This document shows positions 7,169 to 7,422 of a stretch of 7,422 bases of DNA, one piece after another. The position numbers were made by a program, and so were the translations under genes. Within the stretch, counting starts at the first letter, position 1, and every line of letters begins with the position of its first letter. Origin of the DNA: Deltaproteobacteria bacterium (GTDB lineage: Bacteria; Myxococcota_A; UBA796; UBA2385); the NCBI GenBank assembly GCA_003694325.1, contig RFKJ01000033.1:1-7422 (forward strand), in the 5' to 3' direction. The notes beneath the pieces were generated by a model. The model was given only the letters and a program-made list of their open reading frames with translations. It did not search any database and was not told where the DNA came from.

Positions 7169-7422
7169 GCCGCGACCGCGACACGCTGCACGTCCTGCCG
7201 ATCCCCGCCGGCCTGGCGCGGGAGCGGGCAAGCGACGCGCGGCTCCAGGAGGAACCGCGGGCAATCCAGGAGTGGTTGGACGCCCTGGCCGAGTGCCCGG
7301 GCCAGGACGCCCGGCTCCGGCGACACGTCGAGGAGCTGGCGGCGGAGGCCCCAACACCCGGCGAAGCGAGCCCCCCTGCCCCCCCCGACGCCACCATCGG
7401 TGCCTGGCTGGCGGCCACGGCC
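7165..7422 (+). CDS. Unidentified protein coupled to the sigma factor, partial (possible anti-sigma factor)
   Basis: An open frame of 86 codons begins with GTG 7165, overlapping the sigma factor stop by four bases (GTGA), and runs off the right end without a stop. GGAGG at 7156-7160, with more G upstream, lies four bases before it, the best ribosome binding site in this part of the window. The visible product starts MSRDRDTLHVLPIP, is charged, with an Arg/Glu-rich helical stretch (about 18-62), then a Pro/Ala-rich stretch (about 63-76) and WLAATA at the edge. I do not recognise it. Anti-sigma factors are commonly coupled like this, and a membrane segment may follow, but the HxxxCxxC zinc signature of ZAS anti-sigma factors is absent from the visible part (one cysteine only). 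Being a gene is well supported; the anti-sigma role is inference from context. Confidence 0.65.
   Translation, partial: MSRDRDTLHVLPIPAGLARERASDARLQEEPRAIQEWLDALAECPGQDARLRRHVEELAAEAPTPGEASPPAPPDATIGAWLAATA

Overview
This is a very GC-rich bacterial chromosomal segment (roughly 70% G+C by eye, with strong G/C preference at third codon positions). It carries six genes: five complete, plus one that runs off the right edge. The block phoH - 7TM-HD phosphodiesterase (pgpH/yqfF family) - ybeY is conserved in several phyla. The base composition and the alanine dehydrogenase would suit a high-GC actinobacterium or a myxobacterium-like deltaproteobacterium. The sequence alone does not decide between them, and no 16S or other phylogenetic marker lies in the window.

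Layout. (1) Positions 1-151 are non-coding and rich in inverted repeats; they lead into a rightward gene (152-931) for a relative of the IS200/REP-associated Y1 transposases with an added C-terminal helix-turn-helix region. (2) A short convergent gap (932-1028) packed with GC-rich hairpins probably terminates transcription from both sides. (3) A leftward operon runs phoH (4032-5042), pgpH-like (1553-4030), ybeY (1029-1556). Its genes are separated by 1 base or overlap by 4 bases, so translation is probably coupled. (4) A divergent intergenic region (about 5043-5376) carries the likely operon promoter and leader hairpin, and a 9-bp direct repeat nearer the rightward alanine dehydrogenase gene ald (5377-6474). 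(5) An ECF-type sigma factor (6539-7168) follows, overlapping by 4 bases a reading frame with a strong ribosome binding site that continues past the right end.

How the genes work together. PhoH and YbeY are linked to RNA metabolism and ribosome quality or maturation. The membrane HD protein between them belongs to the family that degrades cyclic di-AMP, so the operon joins RNA housekeeping with second-messenger turnover. Ald interconverts L-alanine and pyruvate and is probably a separate transcription unit. The sigma factor and its overlapping partner look like a regulatory pair.

Most of the window is ordinary core genome. The points most worth a second look are the transposase relative with its upstream palindromes, an apparent ATC start codon for phoH behind the best-placed Shine-Dalgarno sequence of the operon, and the unidentified partner of the sigma factor. 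I see no convincing evidence of a wholly new system.
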